Origin: Megalobrama amblycephala
Lineage: Eukaryota; Chordata; Actinopteri; Cypriniformes; Xenocyprididae
Reading direction: 5' to 3'
DNA length: 64,000 nt
Assembly: GCF_018812025.1 (NCBI RefSeq)
Contig: NC_063062.1
Location: 4,622,013 to 4,686,012, forward strand
The notes below the pieces were generated by a model, which was not told the DNA's origin, searched no databases, and saw nothing but the letters and a program-made list of their open reading frames with translations. Position numbers and translations under genes: made by a program. This document shows, piece by piece, positions 11,179-37,632 of the stretch. Position 1 is the first letter of the stretch. Every line of letters begins with the position of its first letter.

Positions 11179-12950
11179 TATTTTTACATTTCTACATTGC
11201 CCTTCTGCATTATCCGAGTTGTTTTATTTTATAAATTAATATATTTATAAAATTTAGATTGGTCTGAGTTTATTGAAATCCATCCATTAAACACAATTTA
11301 ATGTTCAGTTCTTGAAATTTCTGGAATAACAAAATGAATTGACGTTAGGTAAAACATCAACATTGTTAATAAAAATTTTGGAAAACAAGCAGCTTCGTAT
11401 ATGAGATGCATAAGAAATATATTGCCTTATATATACACTGAATATTGTGTCGGACTATGGGGGGCCTTCAAATAAAAAATGTTTGAGAACCAGTGGATTA
11501 GAGTATACAAAGACAAATCATTTTTCTTTAAAATAACATGCACCGATGAGTCATTCGTAATAAGACCGGGAAAATGCATTAAGAAAGCAAATAAGGTCTA
11601 TTTTGACTTTGTGTTGATTTTACGTCTGCTCTCACAGAAGTGGAACTACATCTGGCCTTGAATACTAACCCACACAATTACTCTGGTTCCACTCCAGGGT
11701 TCGGTTTCCCGGGCATGAGCATTACACTGCCCTCCTCCTCACTCTGGCACTCCTGTAAACAGTCTGAGCGGCGGTGACTCATCTGTACAGAGGATCTAAT
11801 ACGGCAGCTGATTAATCTATTGTTGCCCAAACCAGTCGGTGTGACGTGTTGGAGATCACAGATTCTGTCCTTGATTGTTATAATGCAGACATTGTATCTG
11901 ATAACAGCACAGGTGGCGTTTCTCTCAGATGAATGGCTAAAGTGTCAGTTCTGCTTTGCTTTGGTCATTTGAGTGCAACTTTTTTTTTTACAGAAATATA
12001 TGCTTTGAATTTTTTTTTAAAGGTGACCTGTTAGGCCAAGTCTAAAGCAGTGGTTCTTAACCAGCAAACGTCCAATGGGGCCTCAAAATGACTTTAAAAT
12101 ATAAGCTAAAACAACTCAAAATTAGAATATTTCTTCATTTAATTCACCCCCATTGAATTCTAACAAATTAATTTTGTTTTGGACAGTGATTTTCACTCAG
12201 GCAGAAAAGGACCAAGAGGGTCAAGGTTTGTTTGATCATCATGGACCCCTGCTTAACAGCAATTCAAAATGTGTGTTTCTGCAAGCTACAAATAGCCTAA
12301 ATTTTAAATATGATTTATTTAGCTAGCTTTAAAGTTATTGGCATCCCAAGTCTTGATGCTCCCATCCTAGCATGCAACAGGAAAGAAGATGGCAGACGTT
12401 TAAGATAGAAAGTTTGCATGACCCTCTTACGTAGCCAGACCTTCAGACTGACAAAAGAAGGTCTGGACTCCAAAGCAGCTTTCATTGGCTGACAGACCAA
12501 GAGGCCTTCTGACTGAAGCAACCAATATTACAGTTTGTTTTGTTCAGTCTATGTCCCTACAAAAACAGACTGGTCTGTAAAACTCTTAGACGTTTTTAAA
12601 GAGTCTATACCTTGAACTTTCACATACTTTGGAATATCGTAAGCACTTAGCACTTATCAGGATCAACTGAACACTGGATTTTCAATTCAGCCAATTGCAA
12701 GGGTTTCGCCAGTAGTGGGCACTCGTGCAACATAAGCAATGACGTACATCCAAGTCAACGAGACTGAGGGAAGGGCATAAAAAATGAACTGGAAAGCAGC
12801 CCTAGTTTCACTGATAGATGTCTCATATCAGTCTGCCATATTGGAACGGTCAAAAGTCCATGAACATTAGAAAGCAAGTTGACTTGAGCATCTACAACCG
12901 TAGTTATACGCATGTATGGATATCTATACCTGCAATAGACTTAAAGGTGC
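11179..12950. other. Intergenic DNA between the FKBP gene and serf2, no gene
   Basis: No splice-bounded exon or conserved reading frame was found on either strand. The segment 11680-11960 is complex and repeat-free and might be a conserved element. The remainder is AT-rich. Confidence 0.5.
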
Positions 12951-12954
12951 CCTA

Positions 12955-13904
12955 GAATTAAAAATTGAATTTACCTTGGGATAGTTGAATAACAAGAGTT
13001 CAGTACATGGAAATGACATACAGTAAGTTTCAAACACCATTGTTTCCTCCTTCTTATGTAAATCTCATTTGTTTAAAAGACTTCAGAAGAACAGGCGAAT
13101 CTCAACATAACACCAACTGTTACATAACAGTCGTACATAATATGTACGCCCCCAATGTTTGCATATGCCAGCTCATGTTCAAGGCATTACACAAGGACAG
13201 CCAGTATTAACTTCTGGATGTGCACAGCTGAATCATCAGACTAGGTAAGCAAGCAAGGACAACAGCGAAAAATGGCATATGGAGCAATAATAACTGACAT
13301 GATCCATGATTACATGATATTTTTAGTGATATTTGTAAATTGTCTTTCTAAATGTTTCGTTAGCATGTTGCTAATGTACTGTTAAATGTGGTTAAAGTTA
13401 CCATCGTTTCTTACTGTATTCACAGAGACAAGACTGTCGTTATTTTCATTTTTTTAACACTTGCAGTCTGTATAATTCATAAACAACTTCATTCTTTATA
13501 AATCTCTCCAACAGTGTGTAATGTTAGCTTTAGCCACGGAGCATAGCCTCAAACTCATTCAGAATCAAATGTAAACATCCAAATAAATACCATACTTACG
13601 CGATTAGACATGCTGCATGACGAACACTTTGTAAAGATCCATTTTGAGGGTTATATTAGCTGTGTGAACTTTGTTTATGCTGTTTAAGGCAAGTGCAAGC
13701 TCCAGGGGTGGGGAGCACGAGAATTTAAAGGGGCCGCGCAGCCTGAATTGGCACGTATTTAATGATGCCCCAAAATAGGCAGTTAAAAAAAATTAATTAA
13801 AAAAAATTATGGGGTATTTTGAGCTGAAACTTCACAGACACATTCAGGGGACACCTTAGACTTATATTACATCTTTTGAAAAGATGTTCTACGGCACCTT
13901 GGCT
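12955..13904 (+). mobile_element. TTAA-flanked non-autonomous DNA element (AGGTGCC family), copy B
   Basis: It begins after TTAA (12951-12954) with AGGTGCCCTAGAATT and ends before TTAA (13905-13908). The right terminus GGCACCTTGGC is slightly diverged. It is homologous over its length to copies A and C and contains the empty TTAA site (in GTGGTTAAAGTTACC near 13390) used by the nested insert in copy A. Confidence 0.85.
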
Positions 13905-14164
13905 TTAAGCAGATCATTTTGCTAAACTACGACACCCCAGTAAGACAGTCAGCTAAAACTGCCTTAAAAAGTTACCATAGTAAAATTAAAAATCTGTAGG
14001 CCTAATATTGAGTTAATACATATAAAAAGACAGACCAACACATTCTCACCGGTGAAAGGTTATCCCATTTCTTCGGGAATATAAATCTCGTCAGTTTCAC
14101 AACCAGAAGCTGTGCAATGTTGTGGCATCTCTGATTCTTACTGCGAGTGACGACACGTTGACCG

Positions 14165-14428
14165 CTCCAAGATGGCGGGCGTGCCGACGTGTCTGGAGCG
14201 GTCGAATGTAGCATCTATGTATGCATGTCTATGGTTTGACTGTTCCTGACGTCACATGTCGCACCCAATCAAATGATTGCCTCCTGTACAGAAAGATCTC
14301 GCGATGCTGCGGATACTTCCAGAGTGAGTTTGACGCCAGACAGTCAAGATATCGGTTTGTTGGTCGGGAAATAAGATAGCGGCCCTTGGGGTGAGCTACT
14401 CTGAAAAGCGGATAAAACGGATAAAAAA
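14165..14428 (+). promoter_or_regulatory. serf2 promoter region
   Basis: A GC-rich block directly upstream of the serf2 ATG, with no TATA box. It contains AAGATGGCGG (14169-14178, YY1-like), a full cAMP-response palindrome TGACGTCA (14247-14254), a CCAAT box (14265-14269) and TCTCGCGA (14297-14304), a motif known from vertebrate housekeeping promoters. The combination suits a broadly expressed gene. The transcription start is inferred to lie between about 14305 and 14400. Confidence 0.7.
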
Positions 14429-16438
14429 ATGACCAGTAAGTATATACACGGATCTGACTTGGGTTTGGTTTTGCGATATTTGGTCGTTGTCAGACGTAAA
14501 TAAGACCTCGTACATTGGGCCATGGCGTATGAGGCCTGAGGGATTGCGATAAAAACAACTGGTCGGGATTTTGTGTGTTTTCTACGGGGTTAAACATCAA
14601 ATTATAGCCTATGTATAACTTTATATTTGTGCCAAGTTCCTTTTTTAAAAGTTGGTTGTGTTGGCATCTCGCACACACCCTCTTAATGGGGAAAATAGAA
14701 TCACAAATGAGATCTTTATTAAACCTTAAGAAAAATATTTGAATAAAAGTTCTGTATTATGATACATCCGGCTTATATGAAAATATGAAGCTCACACTCG
14801 AAAGGGAAAGGAGAAAGGGAAAAAAAAGCGCACCCGAGTTTTATTCAGATGCCCAAACTAAGGAAGATACCTTTCATTTTATGCAAGTCACTCTAAATCT
14901 ACCAATAATGCGTCTTAACATTGTTTTGTGTTTAAGTTTAAATACAATGGATCATGCATAAATAATAAAAATGAAAAACAAAAAGTAAATCCAAGTTGCT
15001 TCAATTCAGTAAATGTTCATCTTGAAATATTAACAATCAAGACATGCAGAAGATACTTCGGTAAATTTGGTTTTATATTCGCACATTCGGACATCCGTAT
15101 TCAATAGCCTTGTTAATCACACTACATTGGACATTCACAAGTAAATATGCAATTAAAACAATACTTGCCTATTTTGATCGACTGTGAAAAATGTTGTAAG
15201 TTGACAATCGTTGGTTGTCAATATCATGTCGCTGCTGAAAATTCGCAAACATTAATTTATTGCACATTTATTGGAAAGTCTGAATTTATCAGAAGTCTGA
15301 ATGTGCGAATATAAAAAGGATTATAAAGGAATATATAAAGGATTAGTCCACTTTTAAATACACTTTTCCTGAATTTACTCACCCCCATGTCATCCAAGAT
15401 GTTCATGTCTTTCTTTCATCAGTCGAAGAGAAATTAAGGTTGAGGAAAACTTTCCAGGATTTTTCTCCATGTAGTGGACTTCAATGGAGCCCAAACGGTT
15501 GAAGGTCCAAATTACAGTTTCAGTGCAGCTTCAAAGGGCTTTAAACTACCAGACGAGGAATAAGGGTCTTATCTAGCGAAACGATCAATCATTTTCGAAA
15601 AAAAAAAAAAAAAAAAAAACGTTTATGCTTTATAAATACAAAATATCGTCTTGAACGTACTTCCGGTTTCCGCATTCTTCAAAAAGCTTACGCTGTATGT
15701 CCTACGCCTTCCCTATTCTACTTGTGGAATGAACGCGGTGCCAGTTTCGTTTTTCCGTAAGAATAGAATTTTTTAGAAAATGACTGATTGTTTCGCTAGA
15801 TAAGACCCTTATTCTTTGTCTGGTATCGTTTAAAGCTGCAATGAAACTGCAATTTGGACCTTCGACCGTTTGGAGGCCATTGAAGTCCACTATAAGGAGA
15901 GAAATCCTGGAATGTTTTCCTCAAAAACCTTAATTTCTTTTCGACTGACGAAAGACAGACATGAACATCTTGGATGACGGGGGGGGGGGGGGGGGGGGGG
16001 GGGGGACTTCCTGGACTAATCCTTTAAAGTGAGATTAAAACCTCTTCAGATCTCCAGTGTCAGATAGATCAGATATTTAATTTCCGCACTGTGTCCTATT
16101 TAGGGGGAAACCAGCGTGAACTTGCTCGCCAGAAAAATGCCAAGAAGCAAAGTGATATGCACAAGGGCAAGAGAAATGACGATGGTTTATCTGCTGCTGC
16201 CCGAAAGCAGAGGTAACCGGCAATAGCAGACCTTGAGCTAATGCGTGGAAGAAGTTCTCCTACATAATGTGTTGCTTAGTTTCTGTGAGTAGGAGAAATG
16301 GAAATGTGCTGCACTTCAAAAATGTAGTGGGACACTATTAACTGCCATTATTTTTCCATGTGTTCTTTTAGAGATGCAGAAATAATGCAACAGAAGCAAA
16401 AGAAAGCCAATGAAAAGTCGGATTCTAAAGCCAAATAG
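14429..16438 (+). CDS. serf2: Small EDRK-rich factor 2
   Basis: Three exons, 14429-14435, 16104-16212 and 16372-16438, all with GT-AG junctions, encode a complete 60-residue protein. The first exon carries only ATG ACC A. The protein opens [20 protein letters not shown] and continues [20 protein letters not shown]. It ends in a lysine-rich tail, KSDSKAK, slightly different from the human SERF2 tail. SERF proteins are small, highly charged, disordered proteins that bind acidic or aggregation-prone partners and promote amyloid nucleation. They are found in cytosol and nucleus. The start is fixed by the family-specific MTRGNQ sequence. The gene is tail to tail with rasef. Intron 1 holds two transposon-like inverted repeats. 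Confidence 0.95.
15074..15319. repeat. Short inverted repeat in serf2 intron 1
   Basis: TTATATTCGCACATTCGGAC near 15074 is matched by its near-complement GTCTGAATGTGCGAATATAA near 15298, one mismatch over about 20 bp. This looks like the ends of a roughly 245-bp MITE. Confidence 0.6.
15339..16023. mobile_element. Palindromic MITE (AGGATTAGTCC family), second copy, in serf2 intron 1
   Basis: It begins AGGATTAGTCCACTTTTAAA and ends GGACTAATCCT before TTAA at 16024-16027. The left flank is a degenerate ATAA. Both arms match the element at 10085-10728. This copy has acquired a poly(A) run (about 15600-15620) and a 27-bp poly(G) run in its right arm. Confidence 0.85.
15979..16005 (+). repeat. 27-bp poly(G) tract
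   Basis: Uninterrupted G run that replaces the short GGGGG block of the MITE's right arm. It can form a G-quadruplex in principle. Confidence 0.95.
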
Positions 16439-16685
16439 TTAGAAGACGTCGACAAATCATCCGGACGATCTTGAGCCATCTTGGTCTGGATTCAGCAGCA
16501 TCATTGTACTTTCCTTTAAAGCCTTTTTTGTACTGTACCAATTTAGGTTGACTGGGTATTTACTTCACTGTGCACAGGTCTCTCTTTTCTTGAGCAGTAT
16601 TTACCATGTAAAAACAAAGAATAACAGACCCATCTCCAAAAAACACTCTTGTATTTTTTTTTTTTCCCCATTTCCTTAATTGTTG

Positions 16686-16691
16686 AATAAA
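16686..16691 (+). terminator. serf2 poly(A) signal
   Basis: AATAAA lies 248 bp after the serf2 stop codon. Confidence 0.75.
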
Positions 16692-16800
16692 GTGTAACTC
16701 AATCCAGAGTTTGCTTCTTTGTTTTAAAGATGTGTCAAAAATACTAGAGAACATCAGAAAAATGGCTTCCAGACCTTTGATTTAAACTAAATCTAAAACT

Positions 16801-16806
16801 TTTATT
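16801..16806 (-). terminator. Probable rasef poly(A) signal
   Basis: AATAAA on the minus strand (TTTATT on +) lies about 320 bp after the rasef stop. Further candidate signals exist nearer the stop, so the choice is provisional. Confidence 0.5.
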
Positions 16807-17128
16807 TAACACAATGTTAGAAAAATTTACATGAACATTCCTCAACAACATAAATAAAAACATTTAAATAAACACTGAACCCTGAAGTGAAGTGAATTGA
16901 TCATTTGTAGGCAAATGTACAAGTATACATTTGATCAGTGCTTAACACCTAGGACACGTACAAAACCTCCAAAAGATGTCTAAATTGCTTAAAAGAAAGG
17001 TTTTATTAACATTTTTCCATTAAAGGTCATTATATAATGTGCAATAATTATTTAAAAAGTGACCTTTACTACAAAGCACTGACATTAAAATAAATTTAAG
17101 ACATATACACAAGATCTCACTGCCAGAC

Positions 17129-31122
<13,994 letters not shown>

Positions 31123-31450
31123 CTTTATCTTTTCACCTGACGAGGACAAACAAACGCTTATTCAAAATACACCTGTGTACAACGACACCGCTCCAAATAA
31201 CCCACGTGAAAGTGATAAAACGACGAAAAGAAAAGCCGAATGAAAGGTTAACATGTAGCGTACATCACCAACAGGTGCGCGGACACCTCGCGCTCAAACT
31301 AGAGCAGGTAACTTAGTGGTAGATGAAGGCATGAGTGATTGGATGATCGCTCATTATCTCGCAGTGTAACAAGTTAAACTCAAGTTAGTGTGTCATTGGA
31401 TAGCTGTGGAGGTAGGCGTGTTGGAAAAGTGTACAACAAACTGAGAACCA
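31123..31450 (-). promoter_or_regulatory. rasef 5' UTR and proximal promoter, inferred
   Basis: This lies directly upstream of the rasef start. A TCAG followed by GTGAAAAG at 31127-31138 could be a splice acceptor, so the 5' UTR may have another exon. No TATA box was picked out; 31255-31300 is GC-rich with GCGCGG. The limits are a guess. Confidence 0.35.
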
Positions 31451-31799
31451 GCCCACTTTACGTTAGTCTCCCAGTCTGGCCAGCCAGTAGTGCCCAAAAC
31501 TATAAGAGACAAGCCTGGGAGAACACTAAACTGTTAACTATTAACCAAAGAAGAATGCAGTAGATATATCACATTATAGAGTATAAAAATGAATAATAAT
31601 AAGAAAAGATACACAATTAAAAACAGAAAATACTAATTAAAAAACAGAGACAAATTCATAACTTAGGCTATACTATTTATTAATCTTGCTTTTCAAATAG
31701 ATTTCTGTCTATTTCTGTCTTTCTAATAGAAATTTGCTTTTTATAAATATTAAATTTAATAACGATTATTGTAAAATTATCTTAAATAAATAATCAGCC

Positions 31800-32050
31800 A
31801 TTTTCACCAAAATGACATCAGAAATGCGGTCATGTTGACGTAGTTGCGTCGCGCGCCAGACGCCAGTGCGTGGTTTCATTCTGTGGAAGGCGCTGGTACT
31901 TTATTTCCCTTACAAGGTGTGGTGGACTGTTCTTTATCTGCTGAGGGACATTTGCCTTCCTTTGTTTGGTAATGTCCACGCCACATAGCTACACTTGTAT
32001 TCCATTGAATTCAAAGACATTTTCTCTGAATTGCAGACAGAGTAGGTTAA
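31800..32050 (+). promoter_or_regulatory. GC-rich CpG-bearing segment, possible promoter or first exon
   Basis: GACGTAGTTGCGTCGCGCGC and adjoining DNA stand out from AT-rich surroundings. A plus-strand open frame crosses 31850-31968 (CTGTGGAAGGCGCTGGTACT onward) and stops at a good GT donor (TTTG/GTAATG), but it has no ATG. I cannot name a product. Confidence 0.25.
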
Positions 32051-32645
32051 AGATATTCAAAATGTAAATAAATAGGTATCCTAAAGAAATTCCTTTCTGA
32101 AATTTTATTATTTTTCGTTGTCTCTCTGGCTGTGTCATTGTGCAAACAGGGCACCGCACCTAAGTCTTAAACTAACTCAAGTGTTTACTTGATTCAGTCA
32201 TAGTTAACTTTTAGCCTGCGTCAAATAACACAAGGGGATTACCTAGAGGAACTTAATTATTAACATAACTGGATATGAGCATCACGATGTTGTAACTGTG
32301 TCACCTATTGTTTGTTACTTTATTTAACCTGGAAGAAACAGGTTGCGATGACCTCAACGATTACAGTCAAGGATGACAGTGTCGTTTATCAACAATTGCC
32401 ACATGATGGCAGCATTATCACGGTAAAATGTTAGAGCTTGTGAGCACTTGATGCAAACTTCTTTTGAGACGCTATAGTCTCTATATTTTCATATAGAAAA
32501 TATGAAAAGTGAGAGTTATGTATTTGTAAGGATGTTTTCAGACAAATCAAAAGTGAGCATATGAAAACTAAAGTGTCCTTAAAATGTATAAGCTGACCAT
32601 TAGTGGTTGATGTATATGAGATATTATGGTATATCTTTTCATTAA

Positions 32646-32646
<1 letters not shown>

Positions 32647-32734
<88 letters not shown>
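32647..32734. repeat. (AC)n microsatellite, about 88 bp
   Basis: Pure AC dinucleotides. A TA array follows at 32923-32955. Confidence 0.97.
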
Positions 32735-32736
<2 letters not shown>

Positions 32737-32918
32737 AGTATTATTCATAATTTTTTGGGGGGTGAGTAAGATTCCATTACTGTCAATTTTTCTGGTAGAC
32801 TATAATTCCTATCTTTTGTAACCTTGTATAACTTTTTTTTAATTTTTTTTAATCTATTTTCCTTTTCTCCCTCTGGCTCTTCTGGTTGTTTTATTTTATT
32901 ATTTCTATGATATGTCTT

Positions 32919-32955
<37 letters not shown>

Positions 32956-32957
<2 letters not shown>

Positions 32958-34460
32958 AACCTGATTCCAAAAAAGTTGGGACACTGTACAAATTGTGAAT
33001 AAAAAAGGATATAACAGCAATAATTTACAAATCTCATAAACTTATATTTTATTCACAATAGAATATAGATAACATATCAAATGTTGAAAGTGAGACATTT
33101 TGAAATGTCATGGCTCATTTTGGATTTCATGAGAGCTACACATTCCAAAAAAGTTGGGACAGGTAGCAATAAGAGGCTGGAAAAGTTAAATGTACATATA
33201 AGGAACAGCTGGAGGACCAATTTGCAACTTATTAGGTCAATTGGCAACATGATTGGGTATAAAAAGAGCCTCTCAGAGTGGCAGTGTCTCTCAGAAGTCA
33301 AGATGGGCAGAGGATCACCAATTCCCCCAATGCTGCAGCGAAAAATAGTGGAGCAATATCAGAAAGGAGTTTCTCAGAGAAAAATTGCAAAGAGTTTGAA
33401 GTTATCATCATCTACAGTGCATAATATCATCCAAAGATTCAGAGAATCTGGAACAATCTCTGTGCGTAAGGGTCAAGGCCGGAAAACCATACTGGATGCC
33501 CGTGATCTTCGGGCCCTTAGATGGCACTGCATCACACATGCCATTCGCCGTTGCCGACTAAAACTCTATAGGTCAAAAAAGAAGCCATATCTAAACATGA
33601 TCCAGAAGCGCAGGCGTTTTCTCTGGGCCACGGCTCATTTAAAATGAACCGTGGCAAAGTGGAAAACTGTTCTGTGGTCAGACGAATCAAAATTTGAAGT
33701 TCTTTTTGGAAAACTGGGACGCCATGTCATCTGGACTAAAGAGGACAAGGACAACCCAAGTTGTTATCAGCGCTCAGTTCAGAAGCCTGCATCTCTGATG
33801 GTATGGGGTTGCATGAGTGCGTGTGGCATGGGCAGCTTACACATCTGGAAAGGCACCATCAATGCTGAAAAGTATATCCAAGTTCTAGAACAACATATGC
33901 TCCCATCCAGACGTCGTCTCTTTCAGGGAAGACCTTGCATTTTCCAACATGACAATGCCAGACCACATACTGCATCAATTACAACATCATGGCTGCGTAG
34001 AAGGATCCGGGTACTGAAATGGCCAGCCTGCAGTCCAGATCTTTCACCCATAAAAAACATTTGGCGCATCATAAAGAGGAAGATGCGACAAAGAAGACCT
34101 AAGACAGTTGAGCAACTAGAAGCCTGTATCAGACAAGAATGGGACAACATTCCTATTCCTAAACTTGAGCAACTTGTCTCCTCAGTCCCCAGATGTTTGC
34201 AGACTGTTATAAAAAGAAGAGGGGATGCCACACAGTGGTAAACATGGCCTTGTCCCAACTTTTTTGAGATGTGTTGATGCCATGAAATTTAAAATCAACT
34301 TATTTTTCCCTTAAAATGATACATTTTCTCAGTTTAAACATTTGATATGTCATCTATGTTGTATTCTGAATAAAATATTGAAATTTGAAACTTCCACATC
34401 ATTGCATTCTGTTTTTATTCACAATTTGTACAGTGTCCCAACTTTTTTGGAATTGGGTTT
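32956..34460 (+). mobile_element. Tc1-like transposon, nearly full length, dead copy 1
   Basis: The ends are CAAACCTGATTCCAAAAAAG and the inverse AAACCCAATTCCAAAAAAG, with TA at both sides inside a TA microsatellite. GTTGGGACACTGTACAAATT is in both termini. It holds a transposase relic on the + strand. The same family occurs at 45658-47082. It is intergenic between rasef and sema4b. Confidence 0.95.
33303..34241 (+). pseudogene. Tc1-like transposase relic, copy 1
   Basis: It starts [20 protein letters not shown] with a helix-turn-helix. An internal deletion of roughly 70 bp lies near 33535 relative to the copy at 45886. A premature TGA is at 33645-33647, where the sister copy has a tryptophan codon (TGG). 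The DDE region after the stop is well preserved ([34 protein letters not shown]; the catalytic E of the usual IENIW block is K here). It cannot be active. Confidence 0.92.
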
Positions 34461-34485
34461 TATATATAATATATATATATATATA

Positions 34486-35043
34486 TCTCGATCAGGCATA
34501 ACATTATGACCACCTTCTTAATATTGTGTTGGTCCCCCTTTTGCTGCCAAAACAGCCCTGACCCGTCGAGGCATGGACTCCACTAGACCCATGAAGGTGT
34601 GCTGTGGTATCTGCACAAAGATGTTAGCAGCAGATCCTTTAAATCCTGTAAGTTGCGAGGTGGAGCCTCCATGGATCAGACTTGTTTGTTCAGCACATCC
34701 CACAGATGCTCTATTGGATTGAGATCTGGGGAATTTGGAGGCCAAGTCAACAATTCAAACTCGTTGTTGTGCTCCTCAAACCATTCCTGAACCATTTTTA
34801 CTTTGTGGCAGGACTCATTATCCTGCTAAAAGAGGACTCAGCCACCAGGGAATACCGTTTCCATGAAAGGGTGTTCATGGTCTGAAACCATGCTTAGGTA
34901 GGTGGTACGTGTCAAAGTAACATCCACATGGATGGCAGGACCCAAGGTTTCCCAGCAGAACATTGCCCAAAGCATCACACTGCCTCTGCCGGCTTGCCTT
35001 CTTCCCATAGTGCATCCTGGTGCCATGTGTTCCCCAGTTAAGT

Positions 35044-35086
<43 letters not shown>

Positions 35087-35467
35087 GGCCATCCACGTGA
35101 TGTAAAAGAAAACGTGATTATCAAACCAGGCCACCTTCTTCCATTGCTCTGTGGTCCAGTTCTGATGCTCACATGCTCACTGTTGGCACTTTCGGCAGTG
35201 GACAGGGGTCAGCATGGGCACCCTGACTGGTCTGCAGCTATGCAGCCCCATACGCATCCACTGCCAGTCGTCTAGCCATCACAGTTCAACCTTTGTCAAA
35301 CTCGCTTAAATTCTTACGCTTGCCCATTTTTCCTGCTTCTAACACATCAACTTTGAGGACAAAATGTTCACTTGCTGCCTCATATATCCCACCCACTAAC
35401 AGGTGCCGTGATGAAGAGATAATCAGTGTTATTCACTTCACCTGTCAGTGCTCATAATGTTATGCCT

Positions 35468-35470
<3 letters not shown>
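34486..35470 (-). mobile_element. Second Tc1-like family, internally deleted relic
   Basis: The ends GATCAGGCATAACATTATGA and CATAATGTTATGCCTGAT are inverted. Minus-strand translation shows a Tc1 tail (NSPDLNPIEHLW-like, SMPRRVRAVLAAKGGPTQY) out of frame in places. The middle is interrupted by an AC array (35045-35084), and the N-terminal transposase half is largely deleted. It starts after a short TA run next to the previous Tc1 copy and ends in a GATA array. Confidence 0.88.
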
Positions 35471-35546
<76 letters not shown>

Positions 35547-35547
35547 G
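35466..35547. repeat. (GATA)n microsatellite
   Basis: About 20 GATA units abut the right end of the Tc1-like relic. Confidence 0.97.
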
Positions 35548-37632
35548 CCACTGGACTCAAAACTTTAGGTTGCAAGTTTCAAAACTGTAATTGACCCAAA
35601 TAATGTTGAATCAGTAAAAATCAGTGGGTTTATTCATTTTATTTAAAAAATTAAAATTAAAGTGCTTTTATGTACAATATAATAAAAACAACAAAACAGT
35701 AGTGATGTATAATACAAAAAATACATTTCACAACAGTTTTTTTTTCTCTTTACATTGGCAGCAAAATGTACAAATACACCTTTACATTAAAGTTTACAAG
35801 ACATTAACTTACAATAGATCAGAGCATCTTGGTGTGCCATTATAAAGAATGTATCTGAGCGTTGAAGAGTGTAGCAGACTACTGCAGTCCAGTAACTCTT
35901 ATGTCTGAGTCAGTTCAGCACTGAAATATGTGACTATACGACTATCTATATACGTAACTAAATCTACCGCTTGTAGGTAGGAGCTGATGTACAGTGAAGT
36001 TTTCACATTGTCTACTCTGCAAAACGGCACGCTAGTGATAATAATCAGATGATGTATTGAAAAACATAAGCAAATTTGCTTACAGTTTAAATGATTTTTG
36101 CATGATATTCTGAATGTGATTTGCAAACAGAGGTCTGAGTAAATGTAAAACAGTTATATTATTATTACAAATACATTTTTTTTTTTCTGTGCTTGAAATA
36201 TATTCAGAAAGTGTTTTGTGTGTGTGTGATTGATACATATATATATATTTATATATTAGGGAACCTCTGTAGATATTAATTAGCACAGTGGAGACATACC
36301 CTTGCAGTGGATTGTTGCACAGACGACCATTCGATATACAGTGGTTTGCGACTTTACATGTACTAGGTAATTCTACTGTGTAGTCCACCAGCGCAGACAT
36401 GCATGTGAGGTTTGTTTTTTGTTCACGTGTTTGAGTCACAAAAAAGGCTACAAGATTACATTTGCTTTCCCGCATACCCTTTGAGTCACAAAATCTAGCT
36501 CGGAGGCATTAAAAAAACCATTCAGTTGGTACTTGCTACAGCAATGTCAGGAGAACATTCATTCCCAGACACTTTCATTTTTAACCATTGCCACATTCTG
36601 TGCAAGTACAATAGAAAAAAAATGAATTGTAATGCATTCTGGTAAAAAAAAAGAAAAGAAAAAAAGCAGAATGTAAAAAAATTAAATGTCGTTCACTACC
36701 TTCTCTTACAAATGCAATTATACAACCTTGTGATCAAAGTCATTGTCCATCAGATCATGTGAAAGTAAATGTCCCGCTTTCAAACATTCAGCATAAATTT
36801 AAATAAGACACAATTTTTCAATTGAAAGAAGAATTTTGGAACACTTTCAATCAATACATAACTACATTCACAATACAAATGTCTGTGTGATCTTTAAAGA
36901 TCAATGGCAATGAAACATTACACACTTGGGTGGTGCAATATACAATGCTTGTCTTTGGGAATTTTACTGGAAAATTTGATACTGGAAATAGATGTTTCTT
37001 AAAAATTATTCTTATTTTTTTTTGTCTGTGTGTGTGTGTGTGTGTTCTTAACTATACATTTTTACATGGATCCTTATGTTGATGCTATGCTGTAGTAACT
37101 TACATTTGTGTATAAGTTACCATGCCATTGCTTTGCAGCAACCAAGTATGTACTGTCTGAAATCGAACCAGTATGACACTCTTGGCAGCTGACAATTTAT
37201 AACGTAGTTTCATATACCTATATGTCATTGCTCCCACTCAAAAACATCTTTTAGCCTGCTTTGACTTAAGGTGTTATAGTGAACATGGCACTTTTTCACG
37301 GAAAAAAAATCTGCTGGTCACTTTACACTCTTCGGGAGCATAGATCTCATAGCTTAGCATAAAATTGGCATGTAAAGTCATTTTCATTCTGTCCGAATGC
37401 AAATTCATCATTCAAATTTACAACATGGCAATATAAATGTCTTTAATCTGAGAGAAGTACACTTTTGTTTCAAGAGAACAGCTCTTGACAGATCCGTAGA
37501 CCACTTGGGCTTCTGAGAGATCTTAAATGAGAAAATCGAAAATCTTTTGGCACAACAAAAAAATTTGGATCAAAGTAAACAATCTCAAGAGACGTTTGGT
37601 CACTTCCATTGACTGTGTTATGCACTACTTAA

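Noticed and set aside
31123..31149. Extended rasef N-terminus beginning SSSGEKIK upstream of the ATG
   Set aside because: The extension has no ATG of its own and contains a likely splice acceptor (TCAG/GTGAAAAG). Family homology begins just after the ATG at 31122.
32431..32821. Open frames with Cys-Val or Thr-His repeats
   Set aside because: Translation of the AC/GT microsatellite on the two strands. The same applies at 54-359, 34838-35275 and 55116-55200.
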